Of a stretch of DNA of 64,000 nt, positions 23,140 to 34,687 are shown in pieces. A program made the translations under genes and the position numbers. This DNA comes from Mytilus trossulus. Taxonomy: Eukaryota; Mollusca; Bivalvia; Mytilida; Mytilidae. Each line of letters begins with the position of its first letter. Position 1 is the stretch's first letter. Below the pieces are notes generated by a model. The model had not been told where the DNA came from. It ran no database searches and worked only from the letters and a program-made list of their open reading frames with translations. The DNA lies in NCBI RefSeq assembly GCF_036588685.1, contig NC_086373.1, forward strand, positions 51,033,164-51,097,163. The letters are read 5' to 3'.

Positions 23140-23342
23140 CTGTGGATTCATTTATTTTCGTACCGATTTTCGTTGATTGAAGAAAACTTGCGTTAACATG
23201 GATATTTGATTTCGTGGTTTTTCAAAAGTCTGCATAAACTCCTATGCACAATTTGTAAACTGTCGGACATTTGAATTCTTTATTTAGGGTTATCATAAAA
23301 TCGACGAAAATTGGTATCCAACGAATAATCATGAATCCACAG
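23140..23342. mobile_element. TA-flanked MITE (CTGTGGATTCAT ends)
   Basis: CTGTGGATTCAT at left and ATGAATCCACAG at right are inverted, and TA lies on both outer sides (23138-23139 and 23343-23344). It is 203 bp with no ORF. This is consistent with a Tc1/mariner-derived MITE. From memory this terminus is common in bivalve genomes. Confidence 0.7.
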
Positions 23343-23344
23343 TA

Positions 23345-25085
23345 CTTGATGTATCTCGGGTTGAGAGTTGTATAAGTGCCAATCATATCACATCTAATTT
23401 TAATGTCAGCAATTTATTAAAGTTTATTTATCATATTATGACTGTCTGACGGAATCCATCCTATCAACGAAATTTGTGTTTTATTTAAAGAGAAAACACT
23501 TTTTAATCTTACGTACTATATGTATTAAACACGGAGGGACAACTCCAGCAGTCAATTCAGTTCTAATCTTTAAGTAAATACAATTCAACGCGATATAATT
23601 AATACATTGATATTCCATTTAACGTATACCAGGGACCCTTTGACTAAGGTACAGTCATAATTCCACATATTCAAAACAGTGCAAAGATGACATGTCATTA
23701 TTAAGTGGACAAAATACAACAGTTACCTCCCGTTGTACATATTTTGACGTATCTGATCAGCAGCCAACCCAACACTTTCTTGGTTAATCTATTTGCCATT
23801 TAGTGAGAACTGTGTGGACTAATTTCTTGTATAAATTTTCATCATTTATGTGTATTGTAACCAGAAAGAATAATGATATTGATATCTTAGTATAGATGTT
23901 GCATTTACAATGGATTGGTGCCTCCTTGGAGTATCTTATTTTATTGATCCAACCGTTTTGCTAAATAAACCAGACCCCTATACAATAAAGCACGGGTTAG
24001 TGTTTTACATGTGTCCGGATCAGCCAACAATATAGTCACAAAAGTAGAACATGGCTGCAAACAGATTTTTTTTTTTTTACACCAAACAATTCATACTAGA
24101 CAATGGGAATTAAACTATCAGACACCTTTTGATGATGCACGTTAAGACCACCATCAGAAATCTTATTTTCCTTAATAGACATTTGATGCTATATGAAACA
24201 CAGAGAAATCTAAGTGGGAACCAATTACTCGTTTAAACCTTATATTTTAGATATATCCTTTATCAGTGGTGGTGTATATTTATTGTTACTTCAATCTCCA
24301 CTAAAAAGAAACCAAGAAGCAGGATACTTAGTTTCGTACACTTTGAATCAGTTAACACTAGTAAGCTTGGTTGTAAGTTGGAATAAGAGACATTCTTTTT
24401 GACAACTTAATCAAAAGACAAGCAAAACCCATCAGGCTCCTTCCATTATACATCTTTGCTGCAGTGCAAGTATGACATTTGTTGCTGGTTCTAAACACCT
24501 GCTCCTTTTGACCTTTTGTATAGTAAAAATACCTTATATTGCTTATATTTTATTTTAATTCTTTGTGTATAATGTATTTTCAATGAAAACTCATAATCTC
24601 GAATAATTTTTAGACTGAATGTGATTGTTCTTTACTAGTATCGTGCCTGACTAGGTCCCATATTTGCTTAGAAAAGCTGTCTTGTGTCTATATGTAAATG
24701 ACAAATGATGCAAATTCAGCTTATTTTAAAAGGGAACTCGTACATGTATATCAGAATCCACTGGACCAAACAAAAATTAACATGACTTATAAATATAGAA
24801 AACATACACGAATGAAGAGATTTTTAAAGGTTTTGACAATACAAGATCGATTGGTTCAAAGCAAGGACTGCTTCCCAACCTGTGGAAGTTCAGAATATAT
24901 TTGAACATATGAAAAATAAGAATGTGTCCATAGTACATGGATGCCTCACTCGAACTTTCATTTATTTTCTATGTTCAGTATCAGTGGACCGTAAATTGGG
25001 GTCAAACTTTACTTTGGCATTAAAGTTAGAAAGATCATATCATAGGGAATATGTGAACTCATTCTCAAGTTTATTGGACTTCAAC
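23345..25085. other. No gene seen
   Basis: A+T-rich sequence. Open frames of 60-78 codons (24214, 24698, 24882) show no family motif or conserved splice context. Confidence 0.4.
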
Positions 25086-25089
25086 TTTA

Positions 25090-25175
25090 ACAAAAACTAC
25101 CTTGATCAAAAACTTTAACATGAAACGGGACAGACGGACGGACGAACGAACGGATGCATAGACCAAAAATTATAA
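25090..25175 (+). repeat. Dispersed repeat tail with GACGGACGGACGAACG simple repeat
   Basis: CAAAAACTTTAACATGAAACGGG leads into GACAGACGGACGGACGAACG. This is a configuration seen, from memory, as a dispersed repeat end in bivalve genomes. A related GGGACGGACGGAAGAACGG stretch lies at 34294. Confidence 0.5.
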
Positions 25176-25783
25176 ATGGGGCATAAAAGTGTGCGAAGAG
25201 AAATATCTTCGTAAGAACTGCTTATTTAAGTTCTGATGATCAATGTCGAACGACCGACCAATGTGGCTTCTAGCTAAATCCTATTTAACACGCGAATCTC
25301 AGGATGAAATAATTAAAAACTAACTACTGTATATACACCAAAAGAAACTTGAATGGTTATTCAGATGTACTGAATTAGTGTTCAAGTTGGTATTTTACAT
25401 GTACTTTGGTTCAATGTCAAATTATGATCATATAGTTAGTCCCAAAGAGAAGATTTTTTTCTGCAGTTTATTAAACAAAAGTGTAGTGTCATTGCGGCAT
25501 ATTCTATGCATGCATGGCTGTCAAGCTATCGATCAATCATCAATAAGACCCCAGTAAACTTCGTGTTAAACTTGGGTTGCTTTTTAATTCATTTGTTTAA
25601 TTTCATCCACAGTAAGTATTTTACTTTTGGCGGGATCTTTTTTTATTATGTACAACAATCAAAATGCTTTTCCATACACAATTTTACTTACAAGAGAGAA
25701 ATTAAAATAGAACAACAAATTGATTAAAAAAAACTTTAAAACGTCCACAAGATGGTAACTTCAAAGAAATTATGTAAAAAAAA
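25176..25783. other. 3' flank of the B-box gene; possible poly(A) signal
   Basis: Includes TTTATT at 25642-25647, i.e. AATAAA on the minus strand, about 140 bases past the stop of the B-box gene. No other feature was seen. Confidence 0.45.
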
Positions 25784-27544
25784 TTAAGAACTGTAAACGT
25801 TTGAAAATTTTGGCTTTGTGATAACGTCGTATAACGCAACAACTCCCTTGAAACTGGCAGACACTACAAGCAATCGACTTGACCTTTGATCAAAATAAAT
25901 CCCAGCAGGTCCATCCACACCATCAAGTTTGCTCAAAAGAGATTTACTTTGTTGTCCATCCGAAGATGTTACCAAGATGTTTTGCGAGAGATTTCCGACC
26001 ACGAACACGTATCCCTCCCGATTGTAGGCAAGGGCACAAGGATATTTGAGAGACGGGTCGCGAAACTTCCATAGCTCGTTTCCTTCGAGATCGCAGCAGT
26101 ATACTGTGTTGTTAATCTCGTCTGAATAGTACACGCAGTCGTTGTTAGCATTGACGCAGTATACTGTATTGACTTTGGCTGGAACTGTCTGTAGAATTCT
26201 TCCACTCAGGTTCATTACCTGGATTTTATGTCCATTGCAGCCTACAAACAATTTTTCGTCGTTGTAGAAAATAGCCCAGCACTGGTCCGTCATCTTGATG
26301 TTTTGGTATATAGGGTATCCATTGCTGACAACATCAAATATCTGTACAATGTTGTCCTCGGGAAAGCTGACTGCTATTCGGTCTCCATCTAGACGGGTTA
26401 TATCATATGGTTTTCCCGTCACGCCAATATCCCTGTTGTGTGTTCCATCAATATTAAACATTATAAGCTTCTTATTATCACTCCAGTCGGCAAACAGAAG
26501 TTTTTCATCTGCTAAAATTACACAGCCTCTAAGATCAATCGGTATTCTTGACTTCCGTTTACAGGTCTTGATTTTCTTTATCACTTTGAGCATAACTCTA
26601 TTTGGATCTGTTGTTTCAATTACCCGTGATGCAATGCTCTTAGTAGAGTTCCTATTCTCCGCCCTTGTTATGGATTCGGGGATTGCAGAAGGAGGAGGTT
26701 TTTCTTGGGTATCAATGCTTCCAAAACTTTTGATATCGTTAGTTAGAGATATAATTCTTGGATTTAAATGTAGGTATAGTTGTAAGTTCTCGCCTTCATT
26801 TTCCTTCAGAGTTGCTTCAATTAATCGCTTCTCTTTCGAGAACATCTTTTCCAACTTGTTGGATGCAAGGAAAGTTTGGACACCAGAACCAATTTTCTTT
26901 ATACATCCAGATATTGTCTGAATATCAACTAGTTGCTGCTTCTTGGTGTCAATGTCAAATAAAAACTGTGCGATATCTAAACTGTGCTTCTGTTCACCTA
27001 CTATCAATTCGTCTAAAATAGCTTTTTCAAGCTTGTCAAGATGTTCATTTAGCGCTTTTCTGACATTTTTGATTTCCGACTGTAAAACATCTTTTTGTTC
27101 ATTGAGAAATTTTATATTGTCAGTACGGTGGCATTTGATTTTTTCTATCCTTTCTAAGACACCGACAAGATCGTCTTCCATTTTTGAAGAAGCAATCGAT
27201 GCTCTCGGACTTTGAGATTCGTCATCGACTGGTTTGACGTCACATTGGCGATGAGTGTCGGTGACGCAATTGACACAGCACAAAGTCGAATGTGATTGAC
27301 AGAAAAAATCAAACTTCTTCTTGTGATCGTAACACTCGGTTGTTAGATCATTTAGAAACGGTCTGAGGAGAGGATAAATATCCTCGTTAAACGTGCTGTG
27401 GTCTTTTGACAACTTGGATGATTGGTGGAGCTCCGCGCATTCTTTACATAGTCCCTCCATACAAACGGAACACCAAACCATGGCCTGTCTATGAGCCTTC
27501 CTTGTCTCACATGGTCCACAAAACAAAAATGGTGTACTAGCCAT
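25784..27544 (-). CDS. B-box / coiled-coil / propeller protein (TRIM-like, RING-less)
   Basis: A 586-residue protein in one coding exon. B-box 1 is at residues 9-49 (C9, C12, C25, C28, C33, C36, H40, H49). B-box 2 is at 71-101 (C71, H74, C82, H85, C90, C93, H98, C101). A helical coiled-coil region covers about 130-260, and a linker about 270-340. The C-terminal part, about 345-586, has repeated beta-strand patterns (ILADEKLLFADWSDNKK, DGDRIAVSF, NNDCVYYSD, YVFVVGN) like the NHL/six-bladed propellers of TRIM2/3/56/71-type proteins. No RING precedes the B-boxes, so ubiquitin-ligase activity cannot be assumed. Such RING-less B-box proteins are numerous in bivalves. The start is the ATG at 27544. 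Nine bases upstream is an acceptor-like TTTGTTCTCACATTTGCAG, which suggests a 5'-UTR intron. A cytoplasmic immune or scaffold role is family-level inference. Confidence 0.85.
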   Translation of the reverse strand: MASTPFLFCGPCETRKAHRQAMVWCSVCMEGLCKECAELHQSSKLSKDHSTFNEDIYPLLRPFLNDLTTECYDHKKKFDFFCQSHSTLCCVNCVTDTHRQCDVKPVDDESQSPRASIASSKMEDDLVGVLERIEKIKCHRTDNIKFLNEQKDVLQSEIKNVRKALNEHLDKLEKAILDELIVGEQKHSLDIAQFLFDIDTKKQQLVDIQTISGCIKKIGSGVQTFLASNKLEKMFSKEKRLIEATLKENEGENLQLYLHLNPRIISLTNDIKSFGSIDTQEKPPPSAIPESITRAENRNSTKSIASRVIETTDPNRVMLKVIKKIKTCKRKSRIPIDLRGCVILADEKLLFADWSDNKKLIMFNIDGTHNRDIGVTGKPYDITRLDGDRIAVSFPEDNIVQIFDVVSNGYPIYQNIKMTDQCWAIFYNDEKLFVGCNGHKIQVMNLSGRILQTVPAKVNTVYCVNANNDCVYYSDEINNTVYCCDLEGNELWKFRDPSLKYPCALAYNREGYVFVVGNLSQNILVTSSDGQQSKSLLSKLDGVDGPAGIYFDQRSSRLLVVSASFKGVVALYDVITKPKFSNVYSS

Positions 27545-27553
27545 CTTCACAAT

Positions 27554-28370
27554 CTGCAAATGTGAGAACAAAATTTGCTTGCATTAAATTATTTACAACA
27601 ATTTAGCATTCAGAATGTTTCTCACACATTAGTACAGTAAATTGGAAAGTCCTGGCAACTGCTTCTGAGTTGAAACGAATAAAAATGTGTACATACTTAT
27701 TGTTTGGGTTAGGTAAGTTCAATGATGTATATCGTAAGCTGTAGAATGACTGATTTGTAAGAGCTAAAAATAAACAAGTTTGCATTCGACAGGATGAAAA
27801 TGAATATTTTTCAATACTAAATGCAGGAAACAAATGTGTACAAAAGTGAAAATAGATAATTCAATATTGAGTAAAAAAATTGAATATTATATAGTTTATG
27901 AATAACCCTGCGGTTAGCAACAGGTGAAAATGAATAGTAGATTCGAACTGCAAAAAGTCGTCCAGAATATTAAATGAAACTAAGCAAAGTAAGAAATTTG
28001 TTAAAAACCTTTCCTTATAAGTCTTACAAATCAGAGTACGATTTGTTTGTTATAAATGACTGTGATGTATATAGAGGAAGTAATCATTTGTAGTTGTATA
28101 TATATATAGTTGCTCTTCAAGAGAACGATAATTTTCCTCAAATATATTTTGAGAGAATTACCAGGAAGGATACGTCAAATCAAAACTCATATTGTCACGA
28201 TCTTAAACTCGTTTCTTTTTAACGCCTTTTCAAATTCGAATTAATTTATATTCCAGATATCCTGTAATCTCAAAACGTGTAACATTTGTAAAAATATCAA
28301 AATGGTCTGATGAACTCGGTCGTTAATGACATTAACAATCAAACTTTTTATTGCCATACAAATGGGAGAG
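27554..28370. other. Probable 5'-UTR intron / upstream region of the B-box gene
   Basis: Begins on the minus strand at the acceptor just upstream of the B-box start codon. No upstream exon or promoter could be fixed. A 76-codon open frame at 27603-27833 has no recognisable motif. Confidence 0.4.
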
Positions 28371-28376
28371 ATCCGT

Positions 28377-28498
28377 TTGCGCCAAAAATGCGTCCTTTTG
28401 CGCCACAACTTTTTTTCTCAAATGCTACGTTTGCGCCACCTCTTTTAAAAATTACATGATATCATTTGCGCCAAAAATAAAATATACGATTGCGCCAA
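28377..28498. repeat. Cluster of TTTGCGCCA motifs
   Basis: GCGCCA preceded by TTT or ATT occurs five times in about 120 bases (near 28377, 28397, 28429, 28466 and 28490). It adjoins the broken MULE-type transposase and may be that element's terminal or subterminal region. Confidence 0.7.
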
Positions 28499-28504
28499 TT
28501 TAAA

Positions 28505-28889
28505 GAAAAATGACTTCTATATTCTTGTCTTTTGGCATATCCTGTATCAAATCTTCAGCAAAGCAATCACCTACTTCATCTGGGTTCAGAAAAGCTAATA
28601 AAAAAATGGTGTAACCACTTGCTAACATCCCTGCCAACTTTTTTAGACTCATTTGCTAGTCTAAGATTTTGTATTTTCGGACCCATGCCTGGCCAAGGTG
28701 AAAACGACATGCCTTGATGATAATTCTTGGGAAAAACGCCTTAAAATCTTCATGCATAGATGTAAAATTCATTTGGAGATTAAATCTTGCACAACATTCC
28801 TTAAACAAAGAAAATATTTTTCTATAACAGTCTCCTGATTTGGACGACAAAAGGCAATATAAAAGTGGAATATAATGTCTATTCCTCAA
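28505..28889 (-). pseudogene. MULE-type transposase fragment
   Basis: The translation includes IPLLYCLLSSKSGDCYRKIF, a DFKAFFP stretch, and CRFHLGQAWVRK. These are the classic blocks of MULE/Mutator-like transposases, where the D of the DFE-like block and the FHLxQ block belong to the DDE core. After an in-frame stop at 28656-28658 the same frame continues with LLAFLNPDEVGDCFAEDL, another block of this family. It is truncated at both ends, so non-functional. The GCGCCA motif cluster lies immediately downstream. Confidence 0.7.
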
Positions 28890-29099
28890 GCCAACTCATA
28901 CGATTTGTGACAAAACTAATGTAAATAGTTCAAAATTCAATCATGAGTCCCTTATCCTTAGTGCCAATGACTTTTTTTTTTTTTTTATCAAATTAACCTT
29001 TGCTTTTTACCTGATTTTGTGTTGTTGGGCAAAGAATATTTACCATTTTTTTCATTTCCATTTAGGCTATTAAAACTTTCTATACGTTTAGTCTTTGTT

Positions 29100-29240
29100 A
29101 ATTTTTCAATAAAAAATGGTCAAATGCAAGCGTTTTTTCTGCAATACAAAAGAAAATGTTTTTCCTCTTCAATTGTATAACAATATTGACACAACCGGTT
29201 ATCCCAAGGAATATTTAGGTATTTCCCTTTTGACGAGCCT
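29100..29240 (-). pseudogene. LINE-type ORF2 C-terminal fragment with Cys/His knuckle
   Basis: KGKYLNIPWDNRLCQYCYTI followed by EEEKHFLLYC reads as the C-x2-C..H-x4-C tail of non-LTR retrotransposon ORF2 proteins. Only this short piece is recognisable. Confidence 0.6.
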
Positions 29241-29299
29241 TCGCCTTTAGTCGAAAAAGCGAGACATAGCGATCCCACATTCCGTCGGCGTCCACAAAT

Positions 29300-30115
29300 A
29301 TTCACTCTGAGGTTAAAGTTTTTGCATTTTTAATAATTTTCTTATAAACTATACTGGATTTCTACTAAACTTGGACAGAAGCTTGCTCATGATCATAACA
29401 TAGTATCCAGAAGTAAAATTTGTAAGAATAAAATTCCATTTTTTCTGTTCTTTACTTATAAATGGACTTAGTTTTTCTGTCTGAAACATTACAATCACTA
29501 TGTGGCTAAAGTTTTTAAAATCTAAATAATTTTCTAAACTAACATGGATTTGAACAAAACTTGGACAGAAGCTTGTTTATGATAATACGATAGTATCCAG
29601 AGGTAAATTTTGAGCTTTGACACATTCCCCATTTCCTTTCTCAATTTTATTTGAGAAAATAAAATTCCATTTGTTTCCGTATTTTTACTTTTGAATTGAC
29701 TTAGATTTTCTGCCAGGAAACAACACGTTCACTCTGTGGTTAAAGTTTTTAAAATTTTAAGAACTTTCTTATACTATTTTGGATTTGTTCCAAACTTGGA
29801 CAGAAGCTTGTTTATGATCAAAAGCTAATATCTAGATGGAAATTATGGTAAAATTTTGTACATGAGTATCTATAATTTACTAATAAATGGACTTAGTTTT
29901 TCTGCCAGTTAACATTACTGTGTATGTAATCATTACATGCAGTCTGCAGTTAAATTTTAGAAAATTGATATAAACTACCCCGATTTTTACCAAACTTGGA
30001 CACTCGGAAGCTTCTTGCAATCATGAAAATCAAAAGATAGTATCAAGAGGAATATTTTATTGATTTTTTCCTCATTTTTGTTGGGCCTGCGAATAACAGC
30101 AAAAGTAGGCGAGAA
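29300..30115 (+). repeat. Tandem 180-240-bp dispersed bivalve repeat
   Basis: Three to four diverged units carry TCACTCTGTGGTTAAAG, CCAAACTTGGACAGAAGCTTG, ATAGTATCCAGAGG and TAAATGGACTTAGTTTTTCTGCC (unit starts near 29300, 29486, 29725 and 29925). From memory this is a common molluscan repeat. It is noncoding. Confidence 0.75.
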
Positions 30116-30942
30116 ACTGGGTTTCGCGGAATCCTTACAAATTTTTCTATTAATAAATTATGATCACTTAATATCCTTAATCTTAATTTAGTGATATTAT
30201 GTCTATTTTCAAATATAAATTCAGATATCCTATTATATTTCTATTTCATTACTTTGTTTTAATAGTTTATATATTAATAGAAGTTTACTGTAATAATTAT
30301 TTTTTTCTCAATTTTATGTTTATATTATTTTTATCACATATTTTGTACTGATATGTACGTTTTTGAATGGCCAATAATAGCCGGAAGTCAAGGCTGGTTA
30401 TCAGCCCTCGGGGCCGATATCGATATCAGCCCTCGAAATCCATATCAAGCCCCCGAGTTTAACTTCCGGTTACCTGTCAATCAAAGACTATTTGTAAACA
30501 AGTTGAACACAATGAAAAAAATTTAGAAAGTTACGAATTTGTTGTTGTAGAAAAAAGTAAAAATTAACAGTGAAAATCACAAAAGTTCCCGTAAAATTTT
30601 GACGTCATAAAGAATTTAGAAAATATATCACGCCACACTGGAATGAGTAGCGATATAGGATTCTTCCTAAACATTTTTTAACATTTGAAATGTAACACTT
30701 AGAATTCTTAGAATTAATATATTTATTGCAAGGATTTGTATAGTGAGATCAAATACAAATCCTTGTTTATTGTAAATTATTTCTGATACATTTCAAAAAC
30801 GTTGTTTACCTACTGTGATACAAACTTTTTTTTTAACTCACAGTGATACATTTTTTTTTTTTTGGTTAAATGTTTTTTTGATTTTGATGAAATAAATTTG
30901 GAGTAAGCTATTTATTTTCTCTTGCTTGAAAATATATGATAA
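30116..30942. other. No gene; one imperfect palindrome
   Basis: An imperfect foldback lies at about 30385-30475, with GCCGGAAGT at left, AACTTCCGGTT at right, and inner GATATCGATATC and CCCTCG motifs. It is related in theme to the palindromes at 20834 and 30943. Confidence 0.5.
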
Positions 30943-31092
30943 ATAGATTATTACATGTAATTTTCCATATGGTCCATGGTCATGATCAGCCCACGACCCA
31001 TATCAAGCCCTCGGGCTAAAGCCCTCTGGCTTGATATGAGAGTCTAGGACTGATACCAGGGCCATATGGAAAATGCCATGTAATAATCTATG
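30943..31092. repeat. Palindromic element with CCTCGGGCTAAAGCCCTC core
   Basis: The outer arms, ATAGATTATTACATGTAATT and its right-hand partner, continue into TTTCCATATGG and CCATATGGAAA. The core is CCCTCGGGCTAAAGCCCTCTGG inside TATCAAG..CTTGATA. The core matches the reverse complement of the 20834-20972 core with few changes, so these are two members of one family. Confidence 0.8.
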
Positions 31093-31445
31093 AATAATGA
31101 TTAATGATATTAATCTCACTGCACAAGATGCTCAATTCGACAATAAATGTCTCTTCAGTGATGATCGATACCAAAATATTTGAAAAGTCAAACATTAATA
31201 AACAAACCACGACAAACCAAACAGGACAAAATACATATGATATGTACTTTGGGACAGGACAATTTTGTTTTTGCCCTCCCCCTTCATTAATTTCAATTAT
31301 TTTCGTGTTTAACAATACAATAAAATGAACATAGATTTACTTTAAATAACTTGCAATTGCTATTTACCATCAATTCGAAGTTATCTATCCACAGCGGTCA
31401 CTGAAAAGGGGGAGTGCAAAAATAAATTGCCCTGTAAAAAGTATA
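31093..31445. other. No gene seen
   Basis: Overlapping open frames on both strands (31088-31328) are mutual shadows without motifs. Confidence 0.4.
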
Positions 31446-32190
31446 CACAGCTACTTTTGCAAAGGTACTATTTCTGTACTACAAATCTGTAGTACTGGAA
31501 ATTTACTTTTAATATTCAGTACTATTTTGTAACTTTAAAATTATTGTAATATTTAGGTACCTGTATTTTACAGTTCTTAATTTGTACAGGAAATTAAGGT
31601 ACTACAGATTTTTGGTTAGGGAGCTACCATTTGATTTTTAGGGGGGGGGGGGGCTAGGATGAAATTTGAAAAAAATAGACAGGACAAGAGTTTTCAGTAA
31701 AAAAAAGGCAGGATGAGACACTTGCAAAAAAAAAATCAGGACGACAATTTAGGTAAAACAAAGTCAGGATAAACTAAAAAAAAAAGGCAGTACCGGCCAG
31801 AGTGAAAATAAAAAGGCAGGACAGAGATTACAGCTAAAAAAATGCAGGACAAAATTTTTCATCCCCCCCCTAAAAATCAAATGCTTCCTCCCTTACTACC
31901 GTTACATTTTCAGCATTTTGAAAGTTTTTCTATTTCAAATCTCTTAAAATGATGATTTTAAAACATTTTTTTTTAACTTTCAAAAAGTTTCAAGTTAAAG
32001 AAAAACATTGAATATTGTATTATTTCTGTACCAAAATATTTAGTACAATTCAAGTACTGTCAAATACAAGTACCTAATTATTACAATTATTTTAAGGTAA
32101 AGAAATAGTACTAATACAAAATATTAAAAGTAAATTTGCAGTACTACATATTTTTAGTACAGAAATAGTACCTATGCAAAAGTAGCTGTG
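31446..32190. mobile_element. TA-flanked MITE with long inverted arms
   Basis: CACAGCTACTTTTGC at left and GCAAAAGTAGCTGTG at right are exact inverted ends with TA on both outer sides. The arms extend for roughly 100 bases with GGTACTATTTCTGTACT and AGTACAGAAATAGTACC. It is 745 bp, noncoding, and carries a second MITE at 31617-31893. It is probably Tc1/mariner-derived. Confidence 0.8.
31617..31893. mobile_element. Nested MITE with AGGGAGCTACCATTTGATTTTT ends
   Basis: The left end AGGGAGCTACCATTTGATTT plus a G run faces the right end, a C run plus AAAATCAAATGCTTCCTCCCT. The interior has degenerate tandem GGCAGGAC/GTCAGGA-A-run units. A second family member lies at 56820-57008. Confidence 0.75.
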
Positions 32191-32194
32191 TAGC

Positions 32195-33480
32195 CAAAGA
32201 CAACCTATCATGTTGGTTTGTATGTTATTTGGAACATCATTCGATCATCAACAAATGAAATAATTTTGTGACACACAAACTTTTATTTATTCATTATTTC
32301 TTAAAATATCGAATTTTTGAGTTTCACATACAAAAAATGCTACAATATATGCATAATCTAACAAATGTTCAATGGTACAAAGTCTAAATTCTTTTTTAAA
32401 ACTGTCAATGGAACTGAAGACAAGCGGCTCTTGATTAACTTATTGTGTTAGAAAATTTGTTGCATATATATATATGTATATTGTAAATTGTAGTTAAACT
32501 TTGTTTGTCATTCTATATTTTTTTGCCAATACATATTATTGTATTATTAATTTGCAACTAGTCATGATAGACATTTATGGCCAATTTTTGTTTATTTAGT
32601 TGCCTTTCATCGACTGACTTTCAATTGTCAAATTATTTATCAATTTTATAACATAAAGATATATATTCCTACCTTATATCTTGATCTTATATGTCAGACT
32701 CCCTTTGATTACAAGTTTTTTTTAGTAATGAGGAAATAATGAATGTAGGAACAATTAATTAATTTGTGTGGTATATATTTAAGCAAAAACAATCGCCGGA
32801 TTTAAGTACTTCATTCTACCGGATTTTGTACTTTTCTAAAACTTTTATACCGGCTTTTTTTTTTTACGTTTCATAAAATAAGTTCCGAGTATTGTCTAAA
32901 TTGTGGTAAATTTTCAGTTTTACGTTTTGAATCTTCCGCTTGATAAGTATTTTTGATGAGAAAATTAAAATTGATCAGGGTTTCTAAAAATATCAACTTT
33001 CAACAAATTGTTTTAATTTTTTATTTATTGTATTTTTTTTTTAAATATATATCACGGGAGCGTTTACTATACATGACATGCAGACACGCCTAAAATCTAT
33101 TATGAAAACAAAGAGCAAAGCTTCTCGTTTTAAAACATATTCAAGCAACCCAACTTTTAAACTAAATTAATTGAGACCAAACTCATCATTTCAAACGATG
33201 ATACATAATATGTAAATAGTTCATATTTAGATATCATGATTCATCATGTAGTTTTATTTTAAAAACTCATAATGGTTCACATCAAACTATCGTAAATCTG
33301 AACTATATTTTCAGTCTAAGTCCACCTACTGTTAAATCGAATCAATCAACCTGAAAATTGTTGAGAACATTATCTGCTGAACATTATAAAATGTTAATGT
33401 TTTTGCAGATGAAATTACATAAATTCAAATTATGTATATGTGGCACTATTAACCTCAATGTCCTCAATGGCTAAGAGTTA
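32195..33480. other. No gene seen
   Basis: Very A+T-rich sequence with no recognised feature. Confidence 0.45.
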
Positions 33481-33484
33481 CTGT

Positions 33485-34330
33485 CAGTTTTTTCAAAGCC
33501 CAGTTACAATATGAACTGTCTAACAAGACAGTTCTTTAATACAACTACGAACGCGACTTTAATTTAGATGAATTTTGTTCATGATATAGGTACTTACTTT
33601 TAGAAAGCCCAAAGCCACAAATAAAATTGTACTAAATAGTGACCATTACTTTTGGTCCCATATACTTAACATCAGGTTAATTAAAGCAAACCTATAAAAG
33701 TTAAATTAACTGGCCACAACCCGATGACCGTCTTTTACTGAATGAAAAAGCAATTATCATAAACTTGACTGGGGTCACTACAGTTTATCTTTCGACTGCC
33801 AGTAAAACCCTCGTCAAAGTTGAACGTTCATTTGGGTGTGCGAAACGTCCTAAAAGAGCAAATATTAATAAAAATCAAAACCCTGATCACATGCGCAGCA
33901 CACCTTCAATATATGTACCAACAGGCAGCAAAATGAAAACTTTCTAGGATTTAAACTGAAGGAGGGGTAGTCTGGAAACTCTCCTCTTATTTAAGTAAAT
34001 ACTACAAAAAATAATGACAAAGTTCAACTATCTCCAACAAAAATAAATATCAAGCTAATTAAACTGTAGGAGGGTTTTGTAGGAGGGGTAATCTGGAAAC
34101 CCTCCTTTTATTCAAGCAAATACTCCAAAAATGACAAAGTTCAACTAACTTAAAAAAAGAGCAAATATGAATAAAAATCGAAACCCTGATCACATGCACA
34201 CCTTCAATATATGTACAAACAGATAGCAAAGTAAAAACTTCCTAGGAATCAAATTGTAGGAGGAGTTATGCGGAATAACTATATACTCAAAATGGGACGG
34301 ACGGAAGAACGGGCGAACGGAATAACGGGA
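33485..34330 (+). repeat. Partly duplicated dispersed repeat
   Basis: The segment AGAGCAAATATTAATAAAAATC..CCCTGATCACATGC..CTTCAATATATGTAC occurs twice (about 33858-33950 and 34158-34250). Each copy is joined to GTAGGAGGGG-type stretches, also repeated near 33960 and 34085. It ends in a GGACGG-rich simple repeat at 34294-34340. Noncoding. Confidence 0.6.
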
Positions 34331-34687
34331 CGGACAGGGGTTAAACAATACCCCCACCAAATTTCAGTTGCGGGGGCATCAAACTATAATACATACCTTC
34401 ATATCGTGAAAAAAATTCTAAGACAAATGCCTGTGGGTTTCGTCCTGAATATGCTTGAAATGTTTGTCACCGGACATGTAGCAACCAGCAACAATTAATT
34501 AATACTTCTCTTTATAAAGAAAATTGCTGTCACATTATCCGTGAATGGGACCTTATAACATTGTAGAGTTCTATTAGGTCTCAGTCACTGAAATAAAGGC
34601 CACACAAAACCAATCTAATTAAAAACCAATCTCTCACGAGACATATCAGAAAACGGGAGCATTGACACATACAAAACACATATATAT

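Noticed and set aside
26295..27215. Plus-strand open frames opposite the B-box gene
   Set aside because: Shadows of the minus-strand coding sequence, which shows zinc-ligand patterns and the better start context.
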